Assembly (NCBI GenBank): GCA_935421135.1
Contig: OW285194.1
Span: forward strand, 14,779,376 to 14,843,375
DNA: 64,000 bases
Direction: 5' to 3'
From: Bugulina stolonifera
Lineage: Eukaryota; Bryozoa; Gymnolaemata; Cheilostomatida; Bugulidae
Shown here: in pieces, positions 1-12,756 of the stretch
Layout of the letters: the number at the start of each line of letters is the position of its first letter
How positions within the stretch are numbered: position 1 is the stretch's first letter
Made by a program: the position numbers and the translations under genes
The notes under the pieces: generated by a model
Seen by the model: the letters and a program-made list of their open reading frames with translations, nothing else
What the model was told of the DNA's origin: nothing
Databases searched by the model: none

Positions 1-1368
1 TAATAGATACTCAGTTTAGGCTAAGCAACTTGTAAACTCATTCTTGCTTCAATTACTTCAAAAGCTTGCTTATACCTCAATAGAATTCGTCTTTTTAGTG
101 TTTAAATGTAGGCTACTATGCCGAGTCTAGTGGAAAATTTATCTACAAGACCAAATGTTGCATGTATGTGTTAGTGAGCCTCCCAACTTATCACTTATCA
201 CTTAATTTTTTATATTCATCGTAAATGCATGCTTCTTTTCTAGTGCAACGTGTTTACCTTGTGCTACAGTATTGCCATGTTTCTTTTTTTACAGACTCAT
301 TCTAATACTGAGTGAAAAAATTAAATTGAACACCATCAGCTACACAGTCCTAGACGGAGATCATAATTGGCCGCATTACTGACTGTAACAGCCATACCTA
401 GATGTACATTGCATATACATGCAACTGATCCAATTCTACAGTAAAATACGTAGTGGATACTGTTTGTACCTGGTCAAGAGAGAGAGAGAGAGAGAGACAG
501 AGACTTGATGTCAACACATCTTGCATGTACTACAAAATGTTATTGGATTAATGATTACTAGTGTGGAATGTACAGGCACAGTATATGCATGCAAAATTCA
601 TTTGTACATACTTGTATATATTCAATTTCACTATATGCACCATAGCAGAATCTGGTTGAAATTGCAGCTGAATTATATTCAATGCTTTTTCCTCTGATGA
701 CAATGCGAGGATCAGTATTAAAATATGAGAAATAAAATTATGTCTAACCTTTCTATATATTACTTTATTACATATTCAAAATGATTCTGAATATTATTAA
801 ACACCAAGTTATAAACTACATGAAAACTTGTAAATAATTAACATCAAACTCCATGCAGGCATATTATATGGTACATCTATAATATTGGTATTGTACATAA
901 TGCTGGCATAACTGCTCATTACATGTCCAAGTACGTTCACAGATGTGTTATAGTGATGTGTAGCGCAGTGCATTGCAGTGCAGTGCATTGCAGTGCAGTG
1001 CGGCGCAGCGCGGTGCAGTGTAGGGTAGTGTTATTAGTGTAGTGTAGTGTAGTGTAGTGTAGTGTAGTGTAGTGTAGTGTAGTGTAGTGTAGTGTAGTGT
1101 AGTGTAGTGTAGTGTAGTGTAGTGTAGTTTAGTGTAGTTTAGTGTAGTTTAGTGTTGTAGTGCAGTGTAGTGTAGTATAAGTGTAAGGACTCTAGTGGGT
1201 TTGTATTATACAGCCAGCAGGCAGAGAGTCAGTTTTTTAGAAACTGGAATAATTATTACTGCTAACCACACTCATCAAATTCTGCATTCCTCTATGCGCC
1301 CTTTGACCCCCTATGTGTATTAGACTGTATAGAAGTATGATAGGATGGTCATTGTAGCAGCTGCTAAT
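1..1368. other. Non-coding sequence with microsatellites
   Basis: No exon is supported here. It holds a short GA run near 478-500 and a long TAGTG pentamer array at about 1030-1180, preceded by degenerate GCAGTG copies from about 960. The upstream exons of gene 1, expected by comparison with gene 3, are not in this stretch and should lie before the window. Homology to the gene 3 locus begins near 1369. Confidence 0.6.
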
Positions 1369-1509
1369 TTATACTGTTGTCCTGTACATGTGATGCATGC
1401 CATTACATAAAATGAAGGGATCATATAATTCAAACTAATTCAAACCATTATGGTGGTCCCTTAGAGTTTGAATTAAGCAAGTTCCACTGTATTTAACATC
1501 ACTTTTTAG

Positions 1510-1944
1510 AGTTGAATGGTAAAACAGTTACTCCACAGAGCTATACACCGACAGTGTCTGATAGAGGTGGTATTACTATTAAATGTACAGATAAAGCTCA
1601 CTCTAGAATACAAGGTGCAAGTATTGAGAGAGTTCTCATGCCTGTCTTTAGTAAGTGACACAAAAATATTGTTGACACCTTTGCAATACAATACAATGAA
1701 ATGCTTAGTGCCAACCACTGTGCTATGATTTCAAATAATTATGTTGATGGTCTCGGAAAACAATAATGCCATATTTATTAGATGTACATGTACATGTATT
1801 ACCAGTAATACAGTCATTGTAGTATATCTATTCAGATATAACTGTATAATTGTAGGTGAAGATAATGCTAGAAATGTGGGCTGTATAACAAAACCTCTAG
1901 TTGTGTTGAATCTCATCATTCTTAGTGTTTGTCTGGTTATGTAA
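1510..1944 (+). CDS. Gene 1 (3' end only): Ig-like surface protein, last two exons
   Basis: Two exons are visible: 1510-1650 (141 nt) and 1856-1944 (89 nt, ending in TAA). Both have AG acceptors, and the first has a GTAAGT donor. The first encodes the second half of an Ig-like domain (D-R-G-G-I-T-I-K-C, with the cysteine of a probable F strand). The second encodes a short linker and a hydrophobic tail ending LSVCLVM with nothing after it, the form of a GPI-attachment signal. Protein sequence is identical to gene 3 exons 8 and 9, so gene 1 is a recent paralogue or has been converted. Upstream exons are outside the window. The stop is followed at once by a second donor-like GGTAAGT, so the 3' UTR is probably spliced. 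Confidence 0.75.
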
Positions 1945-2135
1945 TGGTAAGTGTCTAGTCAGTTATTAATTAATTTGTAATGCTAAAGAAAGAGCTTTTT
2001 TAACATAAACAGCAAGTTGGTGACAGATTTTTGGTCTTGTAGAATGTAGATGAAAAAGAGCTTTTTGGAAAGTATTTTCAATACGGCAGTGATTTTATGC
2101 TTGCGGTTTTATCATATAATGGGACGGTTCAGTAT

Positions 2136-3032
2136 TGTGGTGTTTCAGCTCATCTAGCCTGCAGACACTAACTACATGTATACTGCATGGACTATACATA
2201 AATGCATGTGCACTTATTCATTACCTGCTATTGTTGTCAGTATTATCAATTAACAGCCTGTCTCATATGTTATTATTGTCAACCAATCATGTTCGTCGTA
2301 CTTGTTTACTATTGTTCTGTGCATAACAAGTCACATAATTATACATAATTCATTCGAAGTCTTCTTGCCTATTATAATTAATGGCCGATGTCTTGGATCA
2401 TGATAGTTTTAATACATAATCTGTTTCACATGATTGTGAGCACTTTTTGTGCATGGCCGACCCTTTTAACGTCGGGCCTCGGGCACTTTTCAGCCATGTT
2501 GTTACACAATTTCCAGGGCCGAAACCCTATCGCCCCACCCGATACCCTATCGTCCCACCCGATACCCTATCGAGCTTTTTACCAGAAACTAGATTAGTAT
2601 AAAAGCCAGCACATTTTCTTATGCTAGTCAGTTGTTGACTGCGCTCTAAAGGTCCCCTGGACCTGTAGCGCCGAGCTCGTCCTCATACTCGTATAAGACT
2701 CTTACCACACTCTTGATCAGTATAAACATCAGACCTTAGTCGATCCTTGACTCTCCAATGAGCCTAAGCATCGGGCCTACATCCCCAGTTCAACACTTAG
2801 ACTTTCTACGCTCTTAGGAGTATAAACCATCGGACCTACGCTGACCCTTGACTCTTTCACGAGTCCAAGTGTCGACCTACGTCCTCTACAACACTAATAA
2901 GAGCATATATAACTGTTCACTCTTTATGTAATGGTGAAAGTACAACTTGGCAGCCCACTACCACTACTAAGCACTTCCCACACTCGGGCTAATATCGGCA
3001 CCGGTGTGAGCAACCCATAGCAAAACATTACA
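2136..3032 (+). mobile_element. Solo LTR, family LTR2 (copy a)
   Basis: An 897-bp block begins TGTGG and ends CATTACA, flanked by the 4-bp direct repeat GTAT (2132-2135 and 3033-3036). It has a TATA box (TATAAAAG, about 2598) and is repeated at 48367-49259, with relatives at 36177-37167 and reversed at 38872. No internal coding region is attached, so it is a solo LTR. It joins directly onto gene 1 3' sequence, where the gene 3 copy has a further 2.6 kb. Confidence 0.8.
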
Positions 3033-6031
3033 GTATTATGGTGATATAATATTGTGAATTGCACATGTAATTTATTACCTCTCCTGATTCATAGCGATGA
3101 TACACTCCCAATGGTGCTGTGGTACATGTTTCTATTACTAATGTTACATAATTATATACAATATTATAATATACTATAACATAATAATAATCTGAAGTAT
3201 TGTGGACAAGATTGTCCTGAACATTGACGTTACAGTCCATTTATTAATATAATAATAATATAAAATTTCGTTAATCTTGTACTTATTTGCCCATTACCTG
3301 AGAGATGGAGAAAGACAAGTTCAAAGCTGTGGTATATTTTCTTTAAGCTTCCTCTGATTTGGTCTAAGAGATAGGAGATAGGTTGTTATTATCATTTATT
3401 TGTTTGTTTTAAAACAAATATAATTTTGCTGCAGTTTCATAGCAATAAAATACACTCGTCTTTATTCTAACCATTGAACTGTACTTACAGCGAACTATTG
3501 AACTATTTTATAATAATAGTGTTGTATTGCTTACTTACTTCTGACTAAAACTTTTACTCTAAGTTGCTCATAAACATCTTTTAGAGACCATAAATCCAAT
3601 TTATACAATATGAATACTGTTGTGACCTTTGACCTGGCGACAAACTGGATATATCAGTTCCTGTTCTCTACTGTCAGACACACCTACCTTGCACAGGCAT
3701 TGAATTTGTTATTAGCTGCTTGTATTTGGACATGTACATCACTGCACTATGTGTTCTTGCATTCACATAATTGCTGGGTTCACTACTACTGTTATGTATT
3801 AACTATTACATTATTATCTGCTAATACTTGTTGTTATTATATTATATTCTATGGTTGTATATTATAGTAATCTTGGTAATGTGTCCTTGGTAATGTATAC
3901 TTGTACAAACTACTGTATATTATTGGAAACATAAAGTATCTGTATGATAATTAACTCTCTGATAATATAAACTCATTAGATGCTGTACCCTTACTCATAG
4001 CAAACAATGCTACGTATACAATGTATGTACCTATTGCTAAATCTGGATAAAATTATAGCAAAGTAATGCTTAGTCGTAAATATTGTGGACCTTTAGAGGA
4101 AGTTCACGAATTGCTGACCTCTGTTACATAGTAGGTGGTAGCACCTCACTAGCACCAGCTCTCCATGGTATGTGGCACCATAGGGCTGTATAATTGCAAC
4201 GTAAGGCCTGGGCTATGTGGGCGATAGAAGACAACACCCTAGTAAGCATCTACATCACACACTATTTATCAGAAGGTAGATAACTCCAAATTACGAATAT
4301 ACTGCATATTTATTATACTAAATTATTGCAGATATGCAGTTATATAGTAGGATAGTTATATTTTTGTAGGTGTATTACATGAAGGATTTACCCTCACTAA
4401 ATATTTTTTTATATTACTGTATGGTTTTCGACGCATTTGTAAAAAGCAAAGCATCTCTCCATACAAATTACATAAAAAATCATTTTGTGGTTTCTGGTGT
4501 CTTGATAAGAAATTTGCCCGATTGCATCATGTGCTGTATCATAGGAAATGAAAATACGTTGGGAGCGCAATTTGGCAATTTTTATGGCTTTGATGCTGCC
4601 TTCATATTTACATTGTTTTGCTGAACAAGGGACTTTGTGACGGGGTCCGCTAAGCCACTCTAGTATGTCATTGAGAAAATGGGGTGATTCCAAAAGGGAA
4701 CACAATTCCTAGTAACAGGTAGCCTGTTCCGTGTGAGTAGAAGGATGTTTCCTAGTCGCAGTTACCTACATGTATCTTCCTCTCCACTATCTTTGGTCAG
4801 AGCAGCGAAATCATCTGCTGAAAATCATGTTATTAATATTATTGTATTCACTATCTAGTTAGTGCTTTATTGTAAGATCAGTTGAGGGGGCTCCCTACAT
4901 GTTTCAATGTTTCTCAGGCTAGTGGCTACTATCTGATGTTGAATATTAATAACCCCCTCATTTAAACTAGATGCCACTGCCACATCTTACAGCTCTCTTT
5001 GGTTTTCTGCTGATGCTAAGATTTTATTATTGTGAAGTACTTGCGTACACTTGTAGTTATATAAATATGAAAGGGATAATATTATAGGATTCACTATCTA
5101 GCCAGTTGCTGAAAAATGTATACATTGATATTATAATATTATATGCAATCCTCTGCTTCCAGGGTCCCTCACACATTGTTTTAAGCAATAGTTCACCTGG
5201 GATTGTCTAAAACTGTTACAAATTTTCTATTCACCAATGATTTTGTTCTGTTATACCTGTTGTTATGTCAACTGTTGTGTCATGGCATAACGCCTACAAT
5301 GTAGATTCAAATAGTTACTTGCAGAAGACATGTATAGCAGATGAACGCTCAGCTCTTCAGCTAAAACTGAATTTCCTGGTGGTATGAAATATTTTGCCAG
5401 AGCTTCCTACTTCTAGGTAAGCACACTTACCATAATGCATGCAGTTGTCAAACATTATGAGCCATTAATTTTTGTTCTGTCTAATTTAGCCAAAGATGCT
5501 TGGCACTCTGCTCTAGTGCAAGTCTCCAGCGAGAATGAAACTAAAAAGAATGTCGATACGGGTATACATCATATTTAAGTTAAAAATGATCTCTGATTCA
5601 CTTCAGATGGTCTGACTTCTTCTGCAAGTGTTTAGGCTGTGGTAGTTCCTATGAATATTACGTAACCTTGTTCTGTTGTTACTAATTTAATTTCTACATT
5701 ACATATGTATAGGCCCTACAGGCTCTTTAGTACTCTCGTAGCTATTGTATTGTGCTAGACATCACTAGGAGCATGGAATTGGTTACTGTAATATCTGATT
5801 AGTTCATTGAAACCAATCTACATGTAGGTTTAACTATTTTAGTTTTCACTATCACTGATGTCACTACTTCACAGCAGTTGCTGTCACATTTTCCATGGTA
5901 GTCTAAGTTATCTGTATATAATACTATTTAGAGTTGGATGCTGTTGGAAAGGAGTGTATTTCAACATACAGTAGAGGCTTACTGCAACTACGGATAGATT
6001 GCCTTTGAAATCCATATATTGACAATAAAAG
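3033..6031. other. Upstream region of gene 2, duplicated at 49260-52288
   Basis: About 3 kb of AT-rich sequence is shared at high identity with the region in front of gene 4. I see no exon that can be placed with confidence. A 98-codon minus-strand open frame (4409-4705) persists in both copies and is listed separately. The segment should contain the gene 2 promoter and 5' UTR, but no core promoter element stands out. Confidence 0.5.
4409..4705 (-). CDS. Hypothetical 98-aa open frame, present in both duplicates
   Basis: A minus-strand frame starting M-C-S-L-L-E is matched at 50671-50967 with one amino-acid change (A to T in K-I-A-K). Of the three in-frame base changes I can see, two are synonymous. 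It has no recognised domain, no signal peptide and no clear splice sites. It could be one exon of a gene transcribed away from gene 2, or simply survive by recent duplication. I do not recognise the protein. Confidence 0.2.
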   Translation of the reverse strand: MCSLLESPHFLNDILEWLSGPRHKVPCSAKQCKYEGSIKAIKIAKLRSQRIFISYDTAHDAIGQISYQDTRNHKMIFYVICMERCFAFYKCVENHTVI

Positions 6032-9000
6032 ATGAATCCACAGTCCTGTTTCCTGAGGAGTTTTCTCTACTTGGTAATTTCCACTTGCTGTAAGTCATTC
6101 ATTGTCTATTAAATTTGCCTGCTCTACTGGTCACAGGTTATTCACTGTATTCTAGTTGGTTATCTTTATTGATATATAGGCCTACTTATTTATTGGGCTA
6201 TGATATACGTGTATTATAGGGATTCAGTGATTGTGGGTATTTGGTAGAAGGGGCATCAGCTTTGCTTTAGGTCCTGGGATTCTTTAGCCTGAGCTGTAAT
6301 ATTTTATGTACTGTTATTCAATTATATTTGTAGCTGCACAAGTAGTTGACATCAGCTACACATCACAAGGTTATCCAGACTTCTACCTCAATGATCAGAT
6401 TACATTTACCTGCACTGCTAGTGGATTTACTGATATAGGGGTACTAGAGCTGAGATATGATGGAGGTTCAGTGTCTCAGTCAGGTTGTATTAAAAGCGTA
6501 GAAGGAATTTGGGGGGCTAGTGGTGCACCAGTTATTAATGGAGTTACTGGTATAGAGAGTCCCGGTATTACAACAGATGATTGTACTGCTATTGCTAAAC
6601 CAGAAGGATTTACTCTAGAAGTACAAGTAATCATAACTAATACTTCTGTAAGTGGAAAGTTCTACTGCAGAGGATTTCAACCTGGTGATGTGGGAGCAGT
6701 GACCTCTAGTGAAGTTACTATTTCGAGTATCAAAGGTTGGTGCAACTACACCAATACATATGGAGTTCATGTATATGTGTGTGTGCGTGTGTGTGTTTGT
6801 GTGTGTGTGTGTCCGAATCTAACTCCAAGGGTCAAAGGTAGATTTGTTATTGTGAAATTAGTTTAACTAATACTATTTTACAGTAGGCCGCTTTGAAAAA
6901 ACCCAAAATTTCAATGACAACCACTGTTAGCTGGTAATGATGAGCATATAATAGTTACCTTTTTATATTCGATTGTTCATTCCAGATGAGACTGATAATG
7001 ATCTAAAGGTATATCTTATTTTTTCATTTTGGGATGGGAAGTGCCCTCAATAATGTTGTTGTAAATAGCATGGGAATACCTCATGTAGTACAGGATGCCC
7101 TTTTGAACAGCTCCCTTGCCTGCCACTTGTGACCACTACCCTCTAGACAAAGTCTACTCCAGAACTTATATGCAGCCCATAGGTTTACATTTACGGTCTT
7201 TTAGTATGGGTAAGTTAGCATAGAAGGAAGGGCATATCCAATGGCCTCTAGAACTACATGATCTGTAAGCCATCTACTCTAAAACTAGAAACTTAACAGT
7301 GTGTTAATACTGGAGCATTCTGTAATGGGAGTCAGCAATTTTATAGGGAGAATTTGTTAATAATTGAGAATGTTTTCCTCATCTTAAAATAGTGTAGTGA
7401 AACGAACCACATTGGTGTAGTGGACCTTCAAGGTCCATAACATTCTTGAACACTGACATTACTAGCTACTAGTTATTAGCTACAGCTACATGCGTAGTCC
7501 ATTTTATGTTTATATCTACTATTGTATTTTTATCCACCAATCATGTCGCTGTATTATCTGATATTATACTTGTGTATTATAGCGTGCTTTATATTATTGT
7601 CATTAACCAATCATATTGTCGTACTGGTTTACTACTATTGTATTGGACACGTACTTATCGCTAACTAACTATACTTGCCTAGCATGTTTGCAATTACGTA
7701 ATCATCACCTGATTATTGTCTACGTGACGTCGGGCGGAACCATCCATGTTGTTTCATCAGTTACGCACCCGATACCATGTCGGATAGCCGATACCATGTC
7801 GGGTTCTTTTTACCGGAAGTTTGTTATGTATAAAAGGCAGTGCATTTTGTGTTATTGTTCAGTTGTTGATTGCGCTTGAATAAAACAACATCTCTTAACC
7901 CAAACCTACAGAGGCTTACTCTTTAGGCGGGTAACTCCACCTGAGGATCCTTTGATCCAGTACGGCTCGAGTTCACCTCATCCTAGGCTAAGCATATCTC
8001 TATCCACCCGTTAGACTTAAGCCGATCTCGGGTTCTAATGAACCTAGCGTCGAGCTTAGGATCTCAAGGCTAGACAACCTTACTCTGCACTCCCTCAGAG
8101 TATAAACTCTTCATGACCTATGTCGGTCCTGTAAGACAAACTTATAAACATTAAAATAGCATCTAGAGTGAGTTTCATATTTCCTGACAAAAACTACAAA
8201 AACTACATATTATACAAACACCTAATCTGTTTATTAGCTTTATACTTCTACTTGTGATTACCTATAGTTGTATACTGTCAATATACATAGTATATTTACA
8301 GTGCCACCAGGGAATTTTAAGATGAATGTCCATCCAAATGAAGAGATTTCTGTGGGTGTGGAGTTCAACTTTACTTGTTCAGAGCCTAACGCAGAGGATT
8401 ATAGTAAGTTACATTTCACTCATATTAAATGAAAAATTGTGTATTCTATTACTTATTGACAGCGTATTGGTTTGCACTGCATTTATAGTGTATATCTCTG
8501 AATAGGATAACTCAAGATAGAAGTTGTGGTGTATTAACAACTTGCTGCCTTGCCTCTTTATGAGTTACTGACTACATCACATTATAATTACAAGACAATG
8601 TTCACACATATAATATTATGCAAACAGGTAATACAACTAATATAATTACACACATATGCAGTAGCTACATACAACTTTACAGAAAATAATATAAGGGTGT
8701 TACACAAACAAAGATTTCTTAATGAGAAAACTACCAAATCTATAATTATAGTTACTAATACTACATGTACACCTATACAACCTTATTATGCATTAGCATC
8801 ACCCAACATAGTGTAACTGAATACCTATTAGATGTAAAGGGTTTACTGATTTATGGTTTACAAAGCTAACAGCTAGAACCTGGTCATATAATCTACCTCA
8901 CTGCTGCAAAGTATGAGCATACTAATCTATGTTACTGTTATTTTGTATATGAACACTATTTGAACCATTGAAGGTAGCCCAGAGTACCTGTTATACATGT

Positions 9001-10553
9001 ACAACCTTATTATGATTGCTATGTTGTATTAGCTGTATTATCTAGTATTATCTTTATCAGGTATTAATGGGATGGCATTGAATACCTACACACCAACAAG
9101 AGCTGATAGAGTTGGTGGAGTTACCTTATCCTGTAAATATCCTGGTGCTGATCATCCTAACTGGAGATTAATTAAAGTACTGCATAATATAAGTAAGTTT
9201 ATATTATATTTCTCAAACTTAGACTACTACTACTAAGAATGATATAAAATAGTCTAAAGTTACATGTATATTATGTATAATAAATACCTTGTAGCTTCAT
9301 GAACAAGAAGCTAGAAAATGTATAAACAAATGCATATAGTACAATGTACACACTTGTAATAATGATGAAACTGTAAATATTTCACTAGATAACATATACT
9401 TGCAAGTATAGTATTGAAGCAGAAGAAGCACTTATAGTATTGAATCTACTGGCCGTTTAAGCATTAATACTACTGAATGGTTAGACACGCAATACAAGAC
9501 AAGTATAAGTATACGAACAACTAAATGTAAGAGTACAAGTGTCAGATGAGTAGTGCTGTGGCAACTACTAGGCACCGAAGGTGCTATAAGGTCCATCAGG
9601 ATGGCTGGAGTCTTATACAAATATTTAATAGAATTGAATCTACTAGCTTTTCTATAATTAATATTTCTCCCTGGCAATTTAGAGCATCCCAACTAGTCCC
9701 AACAGCCAACCTCCCTGTCACAACTTGCTCAACAACTATGCTAGAGCTATTTTATTTCTGATTATTAATTTCATTTTGCCATATTGACCTTCTTAGGTGG
9801 TGATTCTGAAGAATCTGGTACATCTACTGAGGAATCTGTTCAAGGTATCTTGTTCTGAGACTAATGAGCTCAGTTTTAATCATTTGCCAACCCAGCAGTG
9901 GGAAATATTTGTTGTCAACCGTTAAAGGAAATAATGGAATAATGGAAATATCTTCTAGTTGTACATGATAGAGAATTTACCAAATTCATCATATTTATGT
10001 TCTGCAAAACCGAAGGATTAGCATACATGTGACAACACTTTGTTATTAATTCCTCATTGAGTTGAATTGGGAAAACATGGTTTTCACTAGAAAGATGTAC
10101 ACAACTAGTTGAATCAACCTAGAATGTGCATGCACTGCACTGGTGCGACTTTGTAACAAGACATTTGTCCTAACCAGCAACTCTAATAATTTTTTCTTTG
10201 ATTGTGTCACTTCTGTCTGCCACAACCCAGTGTTCAAACTGAAATGTTAGAAGGAAATGCTAACGCCATGGTATTATGTACATGTCCGTAAAATATTATA
10301 AATAGTTGAGAAAAGAGCTTTTCCTGCCTCAATTTACACAAAGTACAAAAAATAATTAAGGCTCTGATATCTCAACATGTGTGTTTAAAACAGATAATAC
10401 CATATTAATACATTCCCAGTATACATTCTAGTATATTTAATTCAGGTGTATAACTGTATAATTGTAGGTGAAGATAGTGCTGGAAATATAGACTGTATAA
10501 CAAAACCTCTAGTTGTATTCAACATCATTTTTGCTCTCTGTCTGGTCATGTAA
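6032..10553 (+). CDS. Gene 2: signal peptide, two Ig-like domains, GPI-type tail (275 aa)
   Basis: Exons: 6032-6089, 6334-6735, 8302-8403, 9061-9192, 9797-9844, 10468-10553. Every junction has GT..AG and phase 1, and the 828-nt spliced frame is open to TAA. Exon 1 encodes a signal peptide (MNPQSCFLRSFLYLVISTC). Exon 2 (residues 20-153) is a whole V-like Ig domain with C46 and C131 (F-Y-C) as the probable core disulfide and C71/C103 as a second pair. Exons 3 and 4 together make a second Ig-like domain (E-F-N-F-T-C, then V-T-L-S-C and a W). Exon 5 is a Ser/Glu/Thr-rich stalk. Exon 6 is a hydrophobic C-terminus with no cytoplasmic tail, best read as a GPI signal. Several N-x-S/T sites occur. The product is probably an outer-membrane-leaflet recognition or adhesion protein; ligand unknown. 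Intron 2 holds an LTR-like insertion (7393-8150). Confidence 0.85.
6768..6815. repeat. TG microsatellite in gene 2 intron 2
   Basis: A run of TG dinucleotides with a few interruptions lies just after the exon 2 donor. It is copied almost unchanged at about 58397-58444 in gene 4. If the intron is retained, the frame stays open through the run to a stop at 6866. Confidence 0.85.
7393..8150 (+). mobile_element. LTR-like insertion in gene 2 intron 2
   Basis: This 758-bp block is absent from the equivalent intron of gene 4. It is bounded by a 9-bp direct repeat TTAAAATAG (7384-7392 and 8151-8159), begins TG and ends CA. Its core, with the TATA box, a GTTGATTGCGCTTG segment and an AATAAA-like site, resembles LTR2, so it is a diverged solo LTR of the same lineage. 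The 9-bp repeat is longer than usual for LTR elements and may include chance matches. Confidence 0.7.
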
Positions 10554-12756
10554 TTGGTAAGTGTCTAGTCAGTTATCACGTGATTTGTAATGCTAAAGAT
10601 ACAACTTTGATAACATAAATAACAAGTTGGTGATAGATTTTTGCCTAGTAGATTACAAACATAGTCTATGGAAGGTGTGTTCAATGGGACAGAAATTTTT
10701 CCTGTACATGTATACTATCTAACCAGAGCTACCTTTATATCAGCTTATAAATATGTGATTGTTCAGTGTGTGTAAATAATTTGATTCACTCCACCTACAA
10801 AGAGAACATTACTTGCTAATAAGTCTACCCACACTGGCGCATGAAAATGAGAATATCCAACACCATGTGTTAGATATAACTAATTCGTATAATTTATCAA
10901 AACAATATTAGCTATACATGTATGCACAGCCCTGTTGTAAGAGATACAGGATATCTTTCTATAGCTTGAGTTGGTTAGGAAATATTTTAGGAGAAATTAT
11001 ACATGCAGACCTTGGTAACATACTGTCTACCTATGGTCTTTCACCATGTACCACATTTCATATTTATAAACAAAGTGCATCGAATTGAGCACAAAACAAT
11101 GATCACAAAATAATGATCACAAAATAATGAGCACAAACTGTTCCCAAACCTTCCCTACTTCTGCTATCTTAATAATGATGAGATATTAAACTACTACAGA
11201 TAATACTGATAACGTTAATTGTTTTACAGTGTCATGCTAAAGTTCCTTCATTCTAAACTCTACACAGCAGTGAATATGAAGTGAAACTTGGAATAGAATG
11301 TTGTGTTTCTACTACCAGATATCCAGGCATATGTTTGTGTAACTAACTGAGATATAGTGGACTGTCACCACAGACTCTGCTGATAATAATTGTACTGTAT
11401 ATTCTACATATTTCTTCAGTATTATATTTGTTGTTCATTGTTAACAAGACGTATCATCAAGAAATCAAGAGTACTAGTTTTTGTGTTTGTGTTTCTTTTT
11501 CACACTGAAAATATATTCAATATTGTTTGAACCTGCAAACCAAAGCTGTCTTACTTCTATTATATATCTAAAGTCACTAGATTATATTACTCATAGACCA
11601 AACACTTTGTCCAAAAGTCTAACCAGGTATCGTCCAGAGAGTTTAGCTCAGTGAGTGTGAGTGTGACGTCCTACTATTACACTGAGTTAATACCACTCAC
11701 TCATTCAGTCTGACTATCTCCATGTTATGTAGCTCTCATTCTTACTGATCCATAAGTATAACAGCCGAATATATCTCTTCATGACCAAATCTATAACCGC
11801 TCTTACTGTGCCCATAGTACAGTCAAAGATGTAGCTGAGCATCTTATTAATGTCTATAAGCTGTTAACCAGATAGCAAACTAGTAGACACTTCCGTACAG
11901 TAATACAGTAACACAGTAATACAGTAACAGAGTAATATAGTAGTACAGTAGTACAGTAATGCAGTCAGGAATCAATCTACAGCTAGTGCCAGACTGTAAG
12001 TATTGTGAAAAGGACAAATAGACCCCATTTGATTTTGTCACCTCTCACTCGTCACCTACATTTCATTCATCCCTGGGTATCATCAACAGAACTTGTCAAG
12101 TCTACATGCTAGTTGCCCAAAACACAATAATGTTGTAATTTGTATTCATGCTCTGGTAGATGAGAAGCCACACGCTACTTTGTTCATCAGCGTAGGCAAT
12201 GCGTAGCACCAGTCCACCAGCGGCTTGGTTAATATCCAGCCAATAACCAATGTTGATTTCTAATAACTTACATATAATCAAAGTCTTTGTATCTCATATC
12301 ATATTAACCAATAGCATCTACACTCTGTGATGCCGAAGATTGAAAACGTCAACACATTGGTCTTTGCATAGCCAAGCAGACAATGCGCTGATTTACTTTA
12401 GAACGAGGCTCCAGTGGCCGAACAAAAATAATTGACCTCTCTTGTAGCCGATTCGTTAGAGCGACATCAGTACAGCATATTGCTCACTTAAGAGTTGTCT
12501 TTTCTCCCCAGTTTGAAGGAGAGGATAATTCCTACATAGTTTGTATTCTCGATATATATTTTTGCGATATCCATGTAGTATTCAAGCTTATTAGTTTACT
12601 TAGTAAGATTAAAAGATCACCAGTCTATAGAAAAATATCTATAATGCTACTATGCTCGGGTTGATGAAACTAGTATTATATTATGAAAATATAAGATTGT
12701 GAATAGTATAATTTGTTAGCTCTGGTTCTTATTAATGGTATACTCACAATGGTGCA
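10554..12756. other. 3' region of gene 2, duplicated in gene 4
   Basis: No coding exon is supported. Sequence after the stop begins with a donor-like GGTAAGT, and an acceptor-like TTTTACAG lies near 11229, so part of this may be a spliced 3' UTR. A 10-bp-type tandem array (acagtaatac) spans about 11887-11955. The whole block matches 61446-63650, and 10785-11720 also matches 45711-46810 downstream of gene 3, showing that all three genes share a common 3' flank. Confidence 0.55.

Noticed and set aside
1506..1728. 70-aa frames on both strands at 1506 and 45077
   Set aside because: The real signal is the phase-1 exon in another frame, bounded by splice sites and joined to exon 9.
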